A stretch of 64,000 nucleotides of DNA from Epiperipatus broadwayi. Its lineage: Eukaryota; Onychophora; Udeonychophora; Euonychophora; Peripatidae. Of the stretch, positions 1-11,469 are shown in pieces. The position numbers were made by a program, and so were the translations under genes. The notes beneath the pieces were generated by a model. It did no database searches. It was not told the origin of the DNA and was given only the letters and a program-made list of their open reading frames with translations. Positions within the stretch are counted from its first letter, which is position 1. The number at the start of each line of letters is the position of its first letter. Location: positions 7,673,092 to 7,737,091 of the forward strand of contig JAQFVV010000020.1 of NCBI GenBank assembly GCA_028023455.1, given 5' to 3'.

Positions 1-895
1 ACTGAAACACAGGCTTATTATATACCTGTGTCTATATATGTAATATATAGGGTATATGAGCACAGACTTTCATATGACCCACCACTGTCCACACTGGTAC
101 ACTCAAGCACATATATGCTGAAAAGATAAATAATCACCAATATACGTATTTCATGCTAAACCAGCAATCATCAGTTGGTCCAGATTATCATCTCCTACAC
201 ATATATACTATAAGTGATCAGATATATATTAAGATAGACAATCTTCATACTTTAATGGCCAGGCTTCAATCCACTACACATTCCAACTCTTCAACCGTCC
301 ATCCAATCGAAAATCTGATGATGGAATGCTCGAAGGCCACCCTGAGGCTGAGATTTTTGTCACACCCATGTTGACCTAAGGTCAATCTGAACCCCACATG
401 TACAGGACATAATCCATTTAATACAAATGCAAGGATGGGCAGACATCTCTAGAATGTAATAACTGAAACACAGGCTTATTATATACCTGTGTCTATATAT
501 GTAATATATAGGGTATATGAGCACAGACTTTCACACGACCCACCACTGACCACTCTATCTAATAACACTGATACACTCAAGCAAATATATTCTGAAAAAT
601 AATCACCAATACACGTAATTCATGCTAAACCAGCAATCATCAGTTGGTCCAGATTATCATCTCCTACACATATATACTATAAGTGCTCAGCTATATATTA
701 AGATAGACAATCTTCATACTTTAAAGGACAGGCTTCAATCCACTACACACTCCAACTCTTCAACCGCCCATCCAATCGAAAATCTGATGATGGAATGCTC
801 GAAGGCCACCCTGAGGCTGAGATTTTTGTCACACCCATGTTGACCTAAGGTCAATCTGAACCCCACATGTACAGGACATAATCCATTTAATACAG
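1..895 (-). repeat. R1 SINE-like repeat, two direct tandem copies (minus orientation)
   Basis: Two copies of the same sequence lie head to tail with a period of 461 bp: 1-461, then 462-895. Each starts at ACTGAAACACAGGC. They differ by scattered substitutions and by a short insertion in copy 2 near 560. Read on the minus strand the unit runs from a GATGTCTGCCCAT-type start, through GGATTGAAGCCTGTCCATT and CTGGACCAACTGATGA, to GTGAAAGTCTGTGCTC. In sister copies elsewhere that last part reads AAGTCTGAGTTCGAATCCC, which resembles a Pol III B box. The same 73-codon plus-strand frame is open in both copies (153-374 and 622-843). I attribute this to recent duplication, because diverged copies do not keep it. 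Family identity is not known to me; a tRNA-related SINE is my best guess. Confidence 0.8.
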
Positions 896-1605
896 AGTTG
901 GAGTATGTAGTGGATTGAAGCCTGTCCATTAAAGTATGAAGATTGTCTATCTTAATATATATCTGAGCACTTATAGTATATATGTGTAGGAGATGATAAT
1001 CTGGACCAACTGATGATTGCTGGTTTAGCATGAAATACGTATATTGGTGATTATTTATCTTTTCAGCATATATGTGCATGAGTGTATCAGTGTTATTAGA
1101 TAGAGTGGACAGTGGTGGGTCGTGTGAAAGTCTGTGCTCATATACCCTATATATTACATATATAGACACAGGTATATAATAAGCCTGTGTTTCAGTTATT
1201 ACATTCTAGAGATGTCTGCCCATTCTTGCATATGTATTAAATGGATTATGTCCTGTACATGTGGGGTTCAGATTGACCTTAGGTCAACATGGGTGTGACA
1301 AAAATCTCGGCCTCAGGGTGGCCTTTGAGCATTTCCATCATCAGATTTTCGATTGGATGGACGGTTGAAGAGTTGGAGTGTGTAGTGGATTGAAGCCTGT
1401 CCATTAAAGTATGAAGATTGTCTATCTTAATATATATATATCTGAGCACTTATGGTATATATGTGTAGGAGATAATCTGGACCAACTGATGATTGCTGGT
1501 TTAGCATATATGTGCTTGAGTGTATCACTGTTATTAGATAGAGTGGACAGTGATGGGTCGTGTGAAAGTATGTGCTCATATACCCTATATATTATAATCA
1601 GACAT
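896..1605 (+). repeat. R1 SINE-like repeat, two copies in inverted orientation
   Basis: The orientation flips at 895/896. 896-1197 is a 5'-truncated R1 copy that starts at GAGTTGGAGTATGTAG and ends at the CCTGTGTTTCAGT end. 1198-1605 is a further, almost complete copy. The segment 896-1197 is closely complementary to about 462-748, so the four copies form a large inverted duplication with a spacer of about 150 bp. Open frames at 735-1169 (minus) and 1411-1635 (plus) simply run through repeat sequence and are not called as genes. Confidence 0.8.
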
Positions 1606-1640
1606 GAAAGTAAAAAGCCAGTCTATAAGTCTTGAGATTC

Positions 1641-4140
1641 CAATACTATGCATTAAATATGTTCTGTTTTATATATGAATAGAAATACGGACAAAAGAAT
1701 CTACTCTTAATCACAAATATATTGTGAATATAGTTCTAAAGAGCAAGAAAAAAAAATCTATTCCACTTAAATTATTTCATTTTATTTTTTTTAAAAATAG
1801 AAAAAAGGAAAATTTCTTATAATAACTGGACGTGAACATCTTTTAAATAAAAGTAACATCTTTTAAATAAAAGAAAATGCTTTAACAGGTGGAAATATAT
1901 TTTGAAATCTTTCTTAAAGTTTGTAAATGGAAAAAACAAAAGCCAAAGAGTTTGTTATCCTAAAAATTTTGTTTACAATTTAAGTGTTCAGAAATAAAAT
2001 TAAAATTGATAACTAAAATATTTTATATTAAAATATGCTTGTGTGTGTGTACATATTATATTTACAATTTAGCATATACTATATATTGCATATGGTTAGA
2101 ATAAGACAACATTGGCACATAGCTTTAATGAAGTTATTATTAAGAATTGAAATGGTTTTACTTTATAACATGCATTGTGTGCACACAGATATACAAGTAC
2201 ACATATATGTAAATCTGTTCACTATATATTATTAAAATAGAATAATATTTATTAGCTCAGTAATTATTGAAATATTTTGTATTACCATGTATACATGTCT
2301 GTATGCTTACATATATGCATTATGTTAATAGTTAATAAAGCAAGTCATATATAACGTGACATTACTTTTAAAAGCTTGTAATTACAAAAATGCAATATAG
2401 AGAGCGTACCAATAGCTCAAACCAGCTCTTAATTAACAAGTGCGGTATGAGAAAATATTTAAAATCTCTATCCAGAAACTCTCATCTCTAGACCAACTGG
2501 TTTCGAGCTTATACCTTCGTAAATATTATTGCTTGAGTTTTCAATCTATTGAAATATTTTTAAACATTTGCAAATAACCAAAATTAGAATTATTTATTTG
2601 TATTGTAGATTAATTTAACTAATTTTTCATTTTATTATTATTTCCAATTATTAAATTAATTGATTATTATTTTAAGTTATTGCAGTGAAGTTATTTAAGG
2701 CTGGAATGGAATAATTATAGTATTATTTTATCTTGTTCACTGTTATCGGGATTTTTGTGATACCAAAGGTAGTTCAGACATAATGGTATGTGTACTTTGT
2801 GGATATCCATCCAGTCTCTATTAAAGTCATAAAAGTCACATGATTATTATTATTTTATTGATAACTAATACATTTGTTATGCTATGTGGTCCAGAAAATT
2901 AAGGATGAACAGCATTGGATAATAGTCCCATAATTTCTTTGATTTGTATATTATTGTAATCATTTTAGCATATAAGCATGTGCATGCAAATGAGATACAG
3001 ATTGCTCTTATAATATGTCCTAAGTTTAGCATTGGCTTGATGATGATTAATCAAAAATTTTATGTCTATTTTAAATCCAGCTATGAAGGTTAACTGTTAA
3101 TTCTTGATGATTATTTCTCGTGATGTTATGTATTATTTATATGTTTTTTATATTATTTATTTCCAATGTTGTTGTTGTTTGCTCATTTTCTATGCTCAAT
3201 AAAAACGGTGATGATTTTGATGTTGTTTATTTTCAAAACTCACTTATCATATGTTCTGTATGTTTGCAATTCATATATAATAAAGATTAACATATTATTT
3301 TAACTATAAATACATCCTTAAAGAGAAGAAATGTTTATATTTGAAGCACCATATATCTTCTAAACATGCCCACTAATCTATAATATGCACATACTATTTT
3401 TACTATACCTTACAATCAGGTTAATACAACTCAATATAAATAAATAATTCTTTCTATTCAGTATGTTGATTGTGATTTTCTCATCCATCATTGAATGTAG
3501 AAAATTTTAAACTTTATTTAAACTTGTCCAAATACAAACAATTGTTTAAATAAAGTTTAAAATATTCTAGACATTCAACATTTAATGACAAATGATAGAA
3601 ATAGTCCAACGTATTATCATATCTAAAATACCATCATCACAAACTGTTAGAAAATCACTATTTTAATCAACCACAGGATACATACTTTAAAAAGTTATTA
3701 ATAAGATTAATGAGATAAAATGTATTTTGAGTAAAAAAAATTAATTAATAACAACTTGACAATATATAACATTACTCGCTGCATTCAAAATTATTAAATA
3801 TAATTTAATTAAACATTTTAACTAAAAAATATGAAAGCTATCTTCTTTTAAATATGCATGAAAGAATACATTTATGCATATTTAATAAAGAAGTTTCCAG
3901 GGATGAAATTTGTCTAGAAATTTACTGTTTTGTACAGTCTTCAAATTGAAGCTTTCATTTTCCTTTAAATGAAGATGTTTTTTGCTGATAAGTTGACTGT
4001 AAATATGCATATATGTGAGTTCACAAATTCCCTGCAAGCAATCGAGGAAAACTAAATCCTCTTAATTTTTCGAAGTTATTAAATATTAATAATTTTTTTC
4101 TAGCTTGAAATATTGTATGAAAAATCCCAAGCAAGCTTTA
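1641..4140. other. AT-rich gene-free stretch
   Basis: No gene is visible here. The stretch is A/T-rich with short homopolymer runs and TGTGTG/ATATAT patches near 2035-2240. The only structured item is the hairpin at 3492-3577, listed separately. Confidence 0.6.
3492..3577. repeat. Short palindromic repeat, paralogue of 59687-59912
   Basis: The arms TTGAATGTAGAAAATTTTAA... (from 3493) and ...TTAAAATATTCTAGACATTCAA (to about 3577) are inverted, with a loop around 3526-3541. The arms resemble those at 59687-59740 and 59859-59912. The sequence just to the right (GATAGAAATAGTCCAA, about 3592-3607) also recurs to the right of the MITE at 61120 (GATGGAAATAGTCCAA). The two loci are therefore copies of one repeat. 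Confidence 0.6.
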
Positions 4141-4142
4141 CT

Positions 4143-4345
4143 TTAGGAGATGGTAATCTGGACCAACTGAAGAGTGCTGCTTTAGCATGAAATACGTATG
4201 TTGGTGATTATCTTTTCAACATGTGTGTGATCAGGTGGGTCAGCAATATAAGATGGCACTGAGAGTTGTGGGGCATGTGAAGATCTGAGTCCGAAGCCTG
4301 CATATATTATATATATAAATGCAGATGTAAGCCTGTACAATGTAT
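4143..4345 (+). repeat. R1 SINE-like repeat, partial copy
   Basis: A diverged R1 copy containing GGAGATGGTAATCTGGACC, GTGTGTGATCAGGTGGGTCA and GTGAAGATCTGAGTCCG. It ends in a GCAGATGTAAGCCTG tail. The 5' part of R1 is missing, so it is truncated. Confidence 0.65.
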
Positions 4346-4349
4346 TTAG

Positions 4350-7300
4350 GTGGTATTTTAAATTGAAATGGATTATTTTGATGTCATTCTTCAGATCAGT
4401 TTTTTGAACAGGAAGTAGAAGATTCGAAGTGTCTGACTTTCATAAAATTATGAACAGCAGTTACAATTGCAAGTCTCCTCTTCTATCCCATTAGTTAATA
4501 TTTTCTGCTATTTCTCAATATTGCTCTGACCTGTAGTAGCTAAAATCCTCTTACTTCCCTTATTATTAATTATCTGACAACAGATCAAATTAGATCTTTT
4601 TTTTACTAGTAACTCACCTCATTATAAGATCATCTATCAAAAATTCCCCTTTCTTTTTTAAGACTTTTTCTCTATTGAAATCATAACCAATGAAGGAAAG
4701 CTTAATGGATCCTCTGTGCCAAATTCTTTTTCTTTTACAGTCAATAAAAATTATATTAGTTTATTATGTTTTTCCATTTCAGTCACACTTTTACAATTCT
4801 TTATTTTATTATTGATAAATCTGGTTTCTCTGATTTTATTTTTTAATTAGCATTACTTCTTTTATCATCATCATCAACCATTATTAATCCACTGCAGGAT
4901 GAAGGTCTCTCCATGTTCAATCCATCTTCTCCGATCTTTAGCTTATCTTCTCCACATCACTCCTGCACACTTTCTTATTTCATCCATGCATTTCACATGG
5001 TTTCTTTCTGGCTCTTTTACAGTGTCTTGGAATCCAACTTCTTTTATATAGTCAGTTATATATTTTTATTGTCTTTTCAATGCATCCATTTTCTTACTAA
5101 TTAATTTACCATTTTTGTTTTAGTTATTGCTTAATTCATCTAATTCTGTTTTCAAACCAAATAGTTTAATTTCATTACATAATAAATCAAACATACTCTT
5201 TCTAATTTCTTCATCTCATTATATTTTATTTCAAAGCACTTTCTTCTAAATGTATTTGTTTCAAGTCTCAAGTAAAAAACTTTTTATTTATATGTTTACA
5301 TTTTATTTTTAAAAATATAATTATTTCCCCTATCTAATATTGATTTTTCTATTTGTTTGTATTTATAATTCAAATTTGAATATGAACAATTGCATGCAAA
5401 TTTATATTTGTAATTTAAATTTGCATATAAACAATCGTATACAAATTTGAATTATTTCCCCTATCATATATTTAATAATACTCAGTGTGTTATCATAATA
5501 TGGCACAATAATGTACTGCTGTGAATATTAAATATTACTATCATTTTATTAAATCTCATTTTTAATCAAGAATTTATTTGTTTTTTCTATTTTTTTTATA
5601 ATTGACAGTATTATTGCAACTTCCTTTACTTATTTTCATCTTTCATTTAAATTTTCTTTATTAATCAGCCTGAAAACACTTCTTTTTACATCCAATAAGT
5701 TTGTTACTAATATCACTTTAAATTTATCCGATATCTCACTTCTTTCTCAAACCACTTATGACGTAATAGTTAATACATCAGCCTAATTATACCATGACTT
5801 AGCATTTACAACTATTTTAGAATAATTCTTTTAAATAGATGACTTATAATCAGCCATTTTAATCATCCAGAAAAAAAATCATTAAATAGGTATCCAATTA
5901 TTTTTAATGGAGAGTATCCGGATTAATCTGGATTTATCAGGTAAATGCTAATGCACTGATTGTAAAAATAAACATCTGACTGTAATCTTCATTACTAGTT
6001 ATACTCTATGACTAAATCTAGCACTGTGCATGCACATAAATAGTCTATTCTATGTTATAAAGTTCATATATTTGTTGCAATTATAGACAAACGGGAAGTG
6101 AATAAAATTCCCCAAATTGTAAACAATCTGAAAAATTACTGAAAGCAAAGCTTGCATTTGAATTTGCTTTGAACTAATGTATGCTGGTATAAAAAACTGT
6201 GGAAGTATATCCAAATTATGTGTGAGCGAAGGAGAAGAGAAAGGATACGTGTTCTGACAATGTAGACAAAGCATGCATGTGAAGTAGTTTATACCCCACT
6301 ATAAGAAGATAAGCTTATACGGGTACAGAATAAATTTGTACATAAACATTATATTGTTAATTCACTTATCCGAGAAGATTTGTAAATGCATTTAACTTCA
6401 TACTTATATTTATTTGTTTTGTCTAAGTTAATAAACTTATGTTGTTAAGTTTCAAATTTTGTGTTGAGTTTTATTTATAATAAAATTGTTCATCATGTAC
6501 TCAGCTAATATTATCAATAATATACCAGAGTATTTAGCACTAGGGTGGGAAGTTTTATATTTCTATGTGCATAGAATCCATGATTATCTTTACCATTTCT
6601 TTCTTGCTTAATTCCTCTTTAATTCACTTTTCTTTTAAAATTATTAGTAATAATCATCATTATTTTCAAATGACATCTTAGATATTTAGATATTAATATC
6701 ATTGACTAAAGAAAGTTTGACAATTATTTATTAAACATGAAACTATTAAATTTTATATATTTTTTGATATATATCTTTAAATTTATTTAAAAATTAAATA
6801 TATATTTTTTGTTCACTTTTTAAATTCCTGCATATATTTTTTAAACATATGTGCATTAAAGGACTATAATATTAACTCATAATTACAAAACTTCATAACT
6901 TCTATATAGTAAGACATGCAATTCACTCTTGTGCCACATTTTGATTGAGCCAATCACATTCAAAACCAACCTTGAATCAAAACAGAATTAATTAAAATGT
7001 AGTTTTAATATTTGAAGATTTTTATATTCATACATAAATCTTCTTCCTTTAATCCAAATTTTCATTAATGTCATGCCATATTCAGGAAATTGCATGGATT
7101 TTAATGTACAATCGTAGAAAATCATAAAGATAATATTCTAAAATATTGTATCCCCTTCTGACTTACAAATAATTCAACAGCACTTTATTTTACATATTTC
7201 AATTTGAATATTATTTTATTTTCCTTATTTTATATTTTTAAGTTTCTCTATTATTGATGTAGTATCTGAATTTTCTGTATGCATTGTTCCAAAAGTTCCT

Positions 7301-7435
7301 AAAATGTCAATGTGTGTGATTGCATGTTTAAATTTTTAAAATATATACAATTTTATTTATATATTGCTCTTTTGTCTAAAACAACTTGTTAGCGAAACTT
7401 GTGACAAGACTTGAAACTAAGTATCATAGATACAA
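4350..7435. other. Gene-free AT-rich stretch with a possible old repeat
   Basis: No gene is visible. Around 4866-5060 a CATCATCATCAACC run followed by CCACTGCAGGATGAAGGTCTCTCC resembles a widespread invertebrate repeat tail, but this is a weak call. Around 5898-5970 the segment GGATTAATC...GCTAATGCACTGATTGTAAAAATAAA matches the body of the SINE at 32441. The open frame at 6050-6274 (minus) has no recognisable features. Confidence 0.45.
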
Positions 7436-7439
7436 GGAA

Positions 7440-8070
7440 ATACTGAATTGTCATTTATAGCTTAAAGATGTGTGAAAGTCTGAGTTTGAATCCCACATAT
7501 ATTACATATATAAATGCAGGTTTAAGCCTGCACAATGTATAAAAAGTTAATGTAAAATTATTTGTGGAATCATATTATACCAGTGATAGGGCAGCATTTT
7601 ACTATTACATTAAGTTTAATATTAGACAATATACTTGTAAAATATTACATATTCAGCCTGTATTCTGTCCACCCCTCTTCTATGTATTTAAATGAACATA
7701 TTAAGGTCCTACATATGAGGGGTCGGAGTGATTTGAAGTCAACATGGTTACGACAATAAGATTAGCTTCAACAAAAGCTTTGTAGAGTATATCATCAGAT
7801 TTTCAATGATATGGATGGCTCAAGAGTTGGAGAGTGAAGAAGATTGAAGCCTGTCCATTAACATTTGAAGATTTTCTATTTTAATGTAAACTGAACAATG
7901 TTTATATATGTGTGTGGAAGATGATGATCTGGACTATGAGTGGTGGTTCAACACAAAATATATTGGACATTTTTTATCTTTTTCACATGTATGTGGTCAT
8001 GTATATTGGTTGTATAAGAAGAGATGGATAGCTGTAAGGAGCTTGATAGTCTAAATTTGATCTCTTCTAA
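7440..8070 (+). repeat. R1 SINE-like repeat, a 3' end and a second nearly complete copy
   Basis: 7466-7545 is an R1 3' end (GTGAAAGTCTGAGTTTGAATCCC, a B-box-like motif, then GCAGGTTTAAGCCTGCACAATGTA). About 7700-8070 is a second, longer R1 copy in the same orientation with the landmarks GGTCGGAGTGATTTGAAGTCAACATGG, ATTGAAGCCTGTCCATTAA and GAAGATGATGATCTGGAC. It is strongly diverged from the block at 1-1605, so these are older insertions. Confidence 0.65.
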
Positions 8071-8624
8071 TTACATTAAGTTCAGTATAGACAATATACT
8101 TATATTTGGACCACCAAAAAGAGGCTAATCACGAATTTGAACCTGCAAATGCTAGAATAATTGCAACTGAAAGAAATGACATCAAAAGGAAGGTTAAAGA
8201 AGCATGGTATATATCAAGAGATTTGAAAGCAATAAACAGGAGAGATACATGCTTTTCCATTTCAAAGAGATGGACAATATAAATAAGTTTGCATGGATTT
8301 GCATAAATTACTATGTTAGAAGGCTATGAATATGAGTTGTAAGCTCTGAAAGCATTTAGCCTTAAGAAATATTAATATAATCGTTGAATTTAATTTCACT
8401 ATATACGTTAAGCATATTTAATATTACATAGTTATCAATAGTGAAGAAAAAATCGGAAATTATATTTGAATATTATATGGTACTGTTTATGGCTGGTTAA
8501 TTTCATAATTTTTACAACACATTAACACTTGCTCTTCCAATGTTTGGACAAATTAGTAGTTTTTCTTTTCTAAGCTAAAAATGCCAATATACAATTTTAG
8601 AATTTCACTAGCTATTAAAACAGG

Positions 8625-9056
8625 CAAAAGCTCTCTATATGTATTTCCACTCAATGCAAGCCAGAGTAATCAATAGATTCCAGAAAGCTTGTGCATAAAA
8701 TCCCCATCTTGTGCCTACTCATCCAATATTTCCAGACTAGTTTCTGGCTTGTGGCCATCATCAGTGAGGAGCCTTGGATCTGAGAGCACTACACCTAAAT
8801 CTTAGGATCTAATGCAACCCTCCAGCAGCCACCTTTTATCTCTACTTAACTACAAAACTATGAGTCTTAAATTGAAAACACTATGTTTTCAATCCAAGCT
8901 CATTAGCTTATATAGTCATATGGGTCTGAACTCAGTTCAGTACCCATACATTTTAGTGACTTGATCACCATTTCTTATGCTTGCAGGCAAAAATTCTCTA
9001 CACGTATTACCACTCAATGCAAGCCAGAGTGATCATGTGATGTTTATTGGCTTAAT
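8625..9056 (+). mobile_element. F2 fold-back/MITE-like element, copy 1
   Basis: It starts TTAAAACAGGCAAAAGC at 8625. It then follows the F2 landmarks GCAAGCCAGAGTAATCAAT, TTGTGCATAAAATCCCCATC, CTACTCATCCAATATTTCC and GAGCCTTGGATCTGAGAGC. A second start-like segment (GCAGGCAAAAATTCTC, about 8984) is followed by the ATCATGTGATGTTTATTGGC end. No coding capacity is visible. The TTAA at the ends suggests a TTAA target, as in the piggyBac superfamily, but this is inference only. Confidence 0.6.
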
Positions 9057-9613
9057 TTCAATAGTTAATAGTTTTTTTCAGATTATAAATAGCAATACAG
9101 TATTTCTCTATATCTATGATATTCCTATATATCAAAGTTTGTGGACAATAGGGATGTGCATAAAGTAAACATTTTGATGTATATGTATGTATGTATTATA
9201 ACATATATATATATATAAACATATTTAAATATAAAATTAAAGAACAAACAAGTTCATTAAATATCTAATTGCAATAATTATCTGTTTTATTTTTTCTAAC
9301 TTATTTCAAAATTCATTTAATTCATAATCAATGCTAAAATCAGTTCAAATGAATTCACCAAAGGTAAAAAAAAATAAGAAAGTTCCTTTATTTATTAAAA
9401 TTATAACCGCCATATATTAACTAGACAGCTTAATTATTATTAATTATGAAGATAAATTAATGCTCATTTAGATTTTTAGTCAAGTTTGAATAGTTTTTAA
9501 AAAAAATTTAAAATGATAGAAGGTCTATTATTCCTATTTGCAAATGGAGTTGTGTGCTCTTAGCATCTGGAAGCTATTAAAAAATTAAAATTTATTATTT
9601 GTTAATTTTTAAC

Positions 9614-9755
9614 GAATAAACATCACATGACCACCTCCTCTTATGCTTGTGTATAACTGTTGTTAAAACAGGCAAAGCTCACTATATATGAGTTTTGCCT
9701 GATTTAACAACAGTTATACACAAGCATAAGAGGAGGTGGTCATGTGATGTTTATT
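9614..9755. repeat. Near-perfect 142-bp palindrome
   Basis: The left arm 9614-9680 (AATAAACATCACATGACC... to ACAGGCAAAGCTC) is the inverted copy of the right arm 9690-9755 (GAGTTTTGCCTGATTTAAC... to GATGTTTATT). The loop is about 9 bases (ACTATATAT). Only a few mismatches are visible over about 66 bp per arm. It consists of two F2 termini joined head to head. Confidence 0.85.
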
Positions 9756-10142
9756 GGCTTAAAACCAATCCTGCCTAATAGGATAGTGATGACCATGGTT
9801 ATTAAAAAAACCAAAGACACCAAAATGTATAGGTACTGAACTGAGTTCAGACTCATGACTATATAAGCTAATGGGCTTGGATTGAAAATTATTAAGGTGT
9901 TTTCAGTTTAAGACTCATAGTTTTGTAGTTAAATGGAGTTAAAGGTGGTTGCTGGGGGGTTGCATTAGATCCTAAGATCTAGATGCAGTGCTCTCAGATC
10001 CAAGGCTCCCCACTGACGAAGGCCATAAGCCAGAAACTAGTCTGGGGATATTGGATGAGTAGGCACTAGATGGGGATTTTATGCACAAGCCTTCTGGCAT
10101 CCATTGATTACTAGCTTGCTGTGTGAGTTTTGCCTGTTTTAA
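9614..10142 (-). mobile_element. F2 fold-back/MITE-like element, copy 2
   Basis: This copy runs opposite to copy 1. It carries GGCTTGGATTGAAAA, GGTTGCATTAGATCCTAAGATC, GAAACTAGTCTGGGGATATTGG and ends GAGTTTTGCCTGTTTTAA at 10142. Its left end is a striking palindrome (listed separately) that duplicates the AATAAACATCACATGACCACC outer segment on both sides. Homology to 8625-9056 and 47528-48145 over several hundred bases makes family membership secure. The superfamily is not established. Confidence 0.65.
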
Positions 10143-11348
10143 TTTTTAACGAAGCTGTGGATATGAAGGAATTTTTGTATATTGTTTTAATATTTCAACT
10201 AACTATCAGTAATAATAATATGTTATCTTAAGGATAGAAAAATATCACAATAGTACACTGCCGTTTATAGTGCTGAAAAAGACAACTAGCCGGTTGAAAA
10301 TTATAAGTTAAAAAAAACCCCAGTGCAAACAAAAGATATGCAATTAATTATCATTAAACAATACAATATCACGATACATTTTCTGAATAGAGAAAGAAAA
10401 TAATGATAAAGCAATTACAAACTAATTTTAAAATTTATATTATTTTCTTAGAATAAGTTCTTTTTCTCTTCAAATAAGTTAATAAAGGAGTAGAATTGAG
10501 TAAAGAGAAAAAAAAACACCGCGTATTAAAATGGAAACTTCTTAAAATAAATTGAAAAATGAGTGAAAAAGAGGGCTTCAGTTATCTGAAATATTTCACA
10601 ATTTATATTTTAAAAAAAAGTAAAATTCAATACATAATTTTAAAATAAAAATAGAAGAAAGTGAAAACAAAGAATTTATTGCTACGTCTGACATCTTTAA
10701 TGACTAATGATATGTTGAAGTTATCAAATGCCTTTATTTTGCAATCCAAGTTTTGAATAATGCGATATTTTTTATATACATTTTTTATAAATTTGATACA
10801 GTTTATCTAATATCAGATACAAAGAAATATAGCTTCAAAAAACATTTTTCATATAAAAAAAAGTCAAAAATTCAACTTCTTTTTAAAATAAATTATATAT
10901 GACAAATATATATATATAGAAAGAAAAAAGCTCCCCCCTCCATCCATTTTTGAAACTAACGATGTCAAAGCAAATAAATGATTTATAAGTAGTTTATTAT
11001 TTTTACTATTATCATGAATTTAATAATTTATATTTTCCATATTTAAACATAAATGGAATAAACATATAAGATTTATCTATTTTTCCCTTTTTTTTCTTTT
11101 TTGCATCAAGTCATTATATATATAAAAAAATACAAGTAATAACTGCTGTTATCAATAATATGCATAAACATATGTATATTTTGATGACGCATGATTATAC
11201 ATATAATCCTTTATTGTCCTAATACAACTCTTTTTTAAATTTATATAAACGATAAGTCTGAAAAACATTGCATATCAATTATATATTCCTATATGTAAGT
11301 CTGCTTGTCATGCCTAGAACTACCTAGATTTGAATTTGGGTGGGTAAA
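10143..11348. other. AT-rich gene-free stretch
   Basis: No gene or clear element is seen. The stretch has A- and T-runs, TATATA patches near 10906-10917 and 11115-11126, and a CTCCCCCCTCC tract near 10931. Confidence 0.6.
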
Positions 11349-11354
11349 CTTGAC

Positions 11355-11463
11355 ATTTTTTTTTCATATGTCATAGCATCTGCCGGGAGGCGAATCCGCA
11401 ACAACCGTCTGCAACCAACTGCTTGCTTGCAAGGCGGCTGCGCTGACCTCTCGGCTAACAACG
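11355..11463 (-). mobile_element. tRNA-headed SINE (short family)
   Basis: On the minus strand it reads GTTGTTAGCCGAGAGGTCAGC, which contains an A box (TAGCCGAGAGG fits TRGYNNARNGG). About 45 bases on comes GCGGATTCGCCTCCCGG at the B-box position, then GATGCTATGACATATG and an A-run tail. The short direct repeat CTTGAC flanks it at 11349-11354 and 11464-11469. It belongs to the same family as 16384, 17522 and 55168. The head is tRNA-like but no cloverleaf is claimed. Confidence 0.75.
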
Positions 11464-11469
11464 CTTGAC

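Noticed and set aside
735-1169. 144-codon minus-strand frame, longest open frame in the window
   Set aside because: It runs across the inverted R1 copies. The same residues appear in the frames at 153-374, 622-843 and 28671-28937 because they are copies of one repeat, and diverged copies do not keep the frame.
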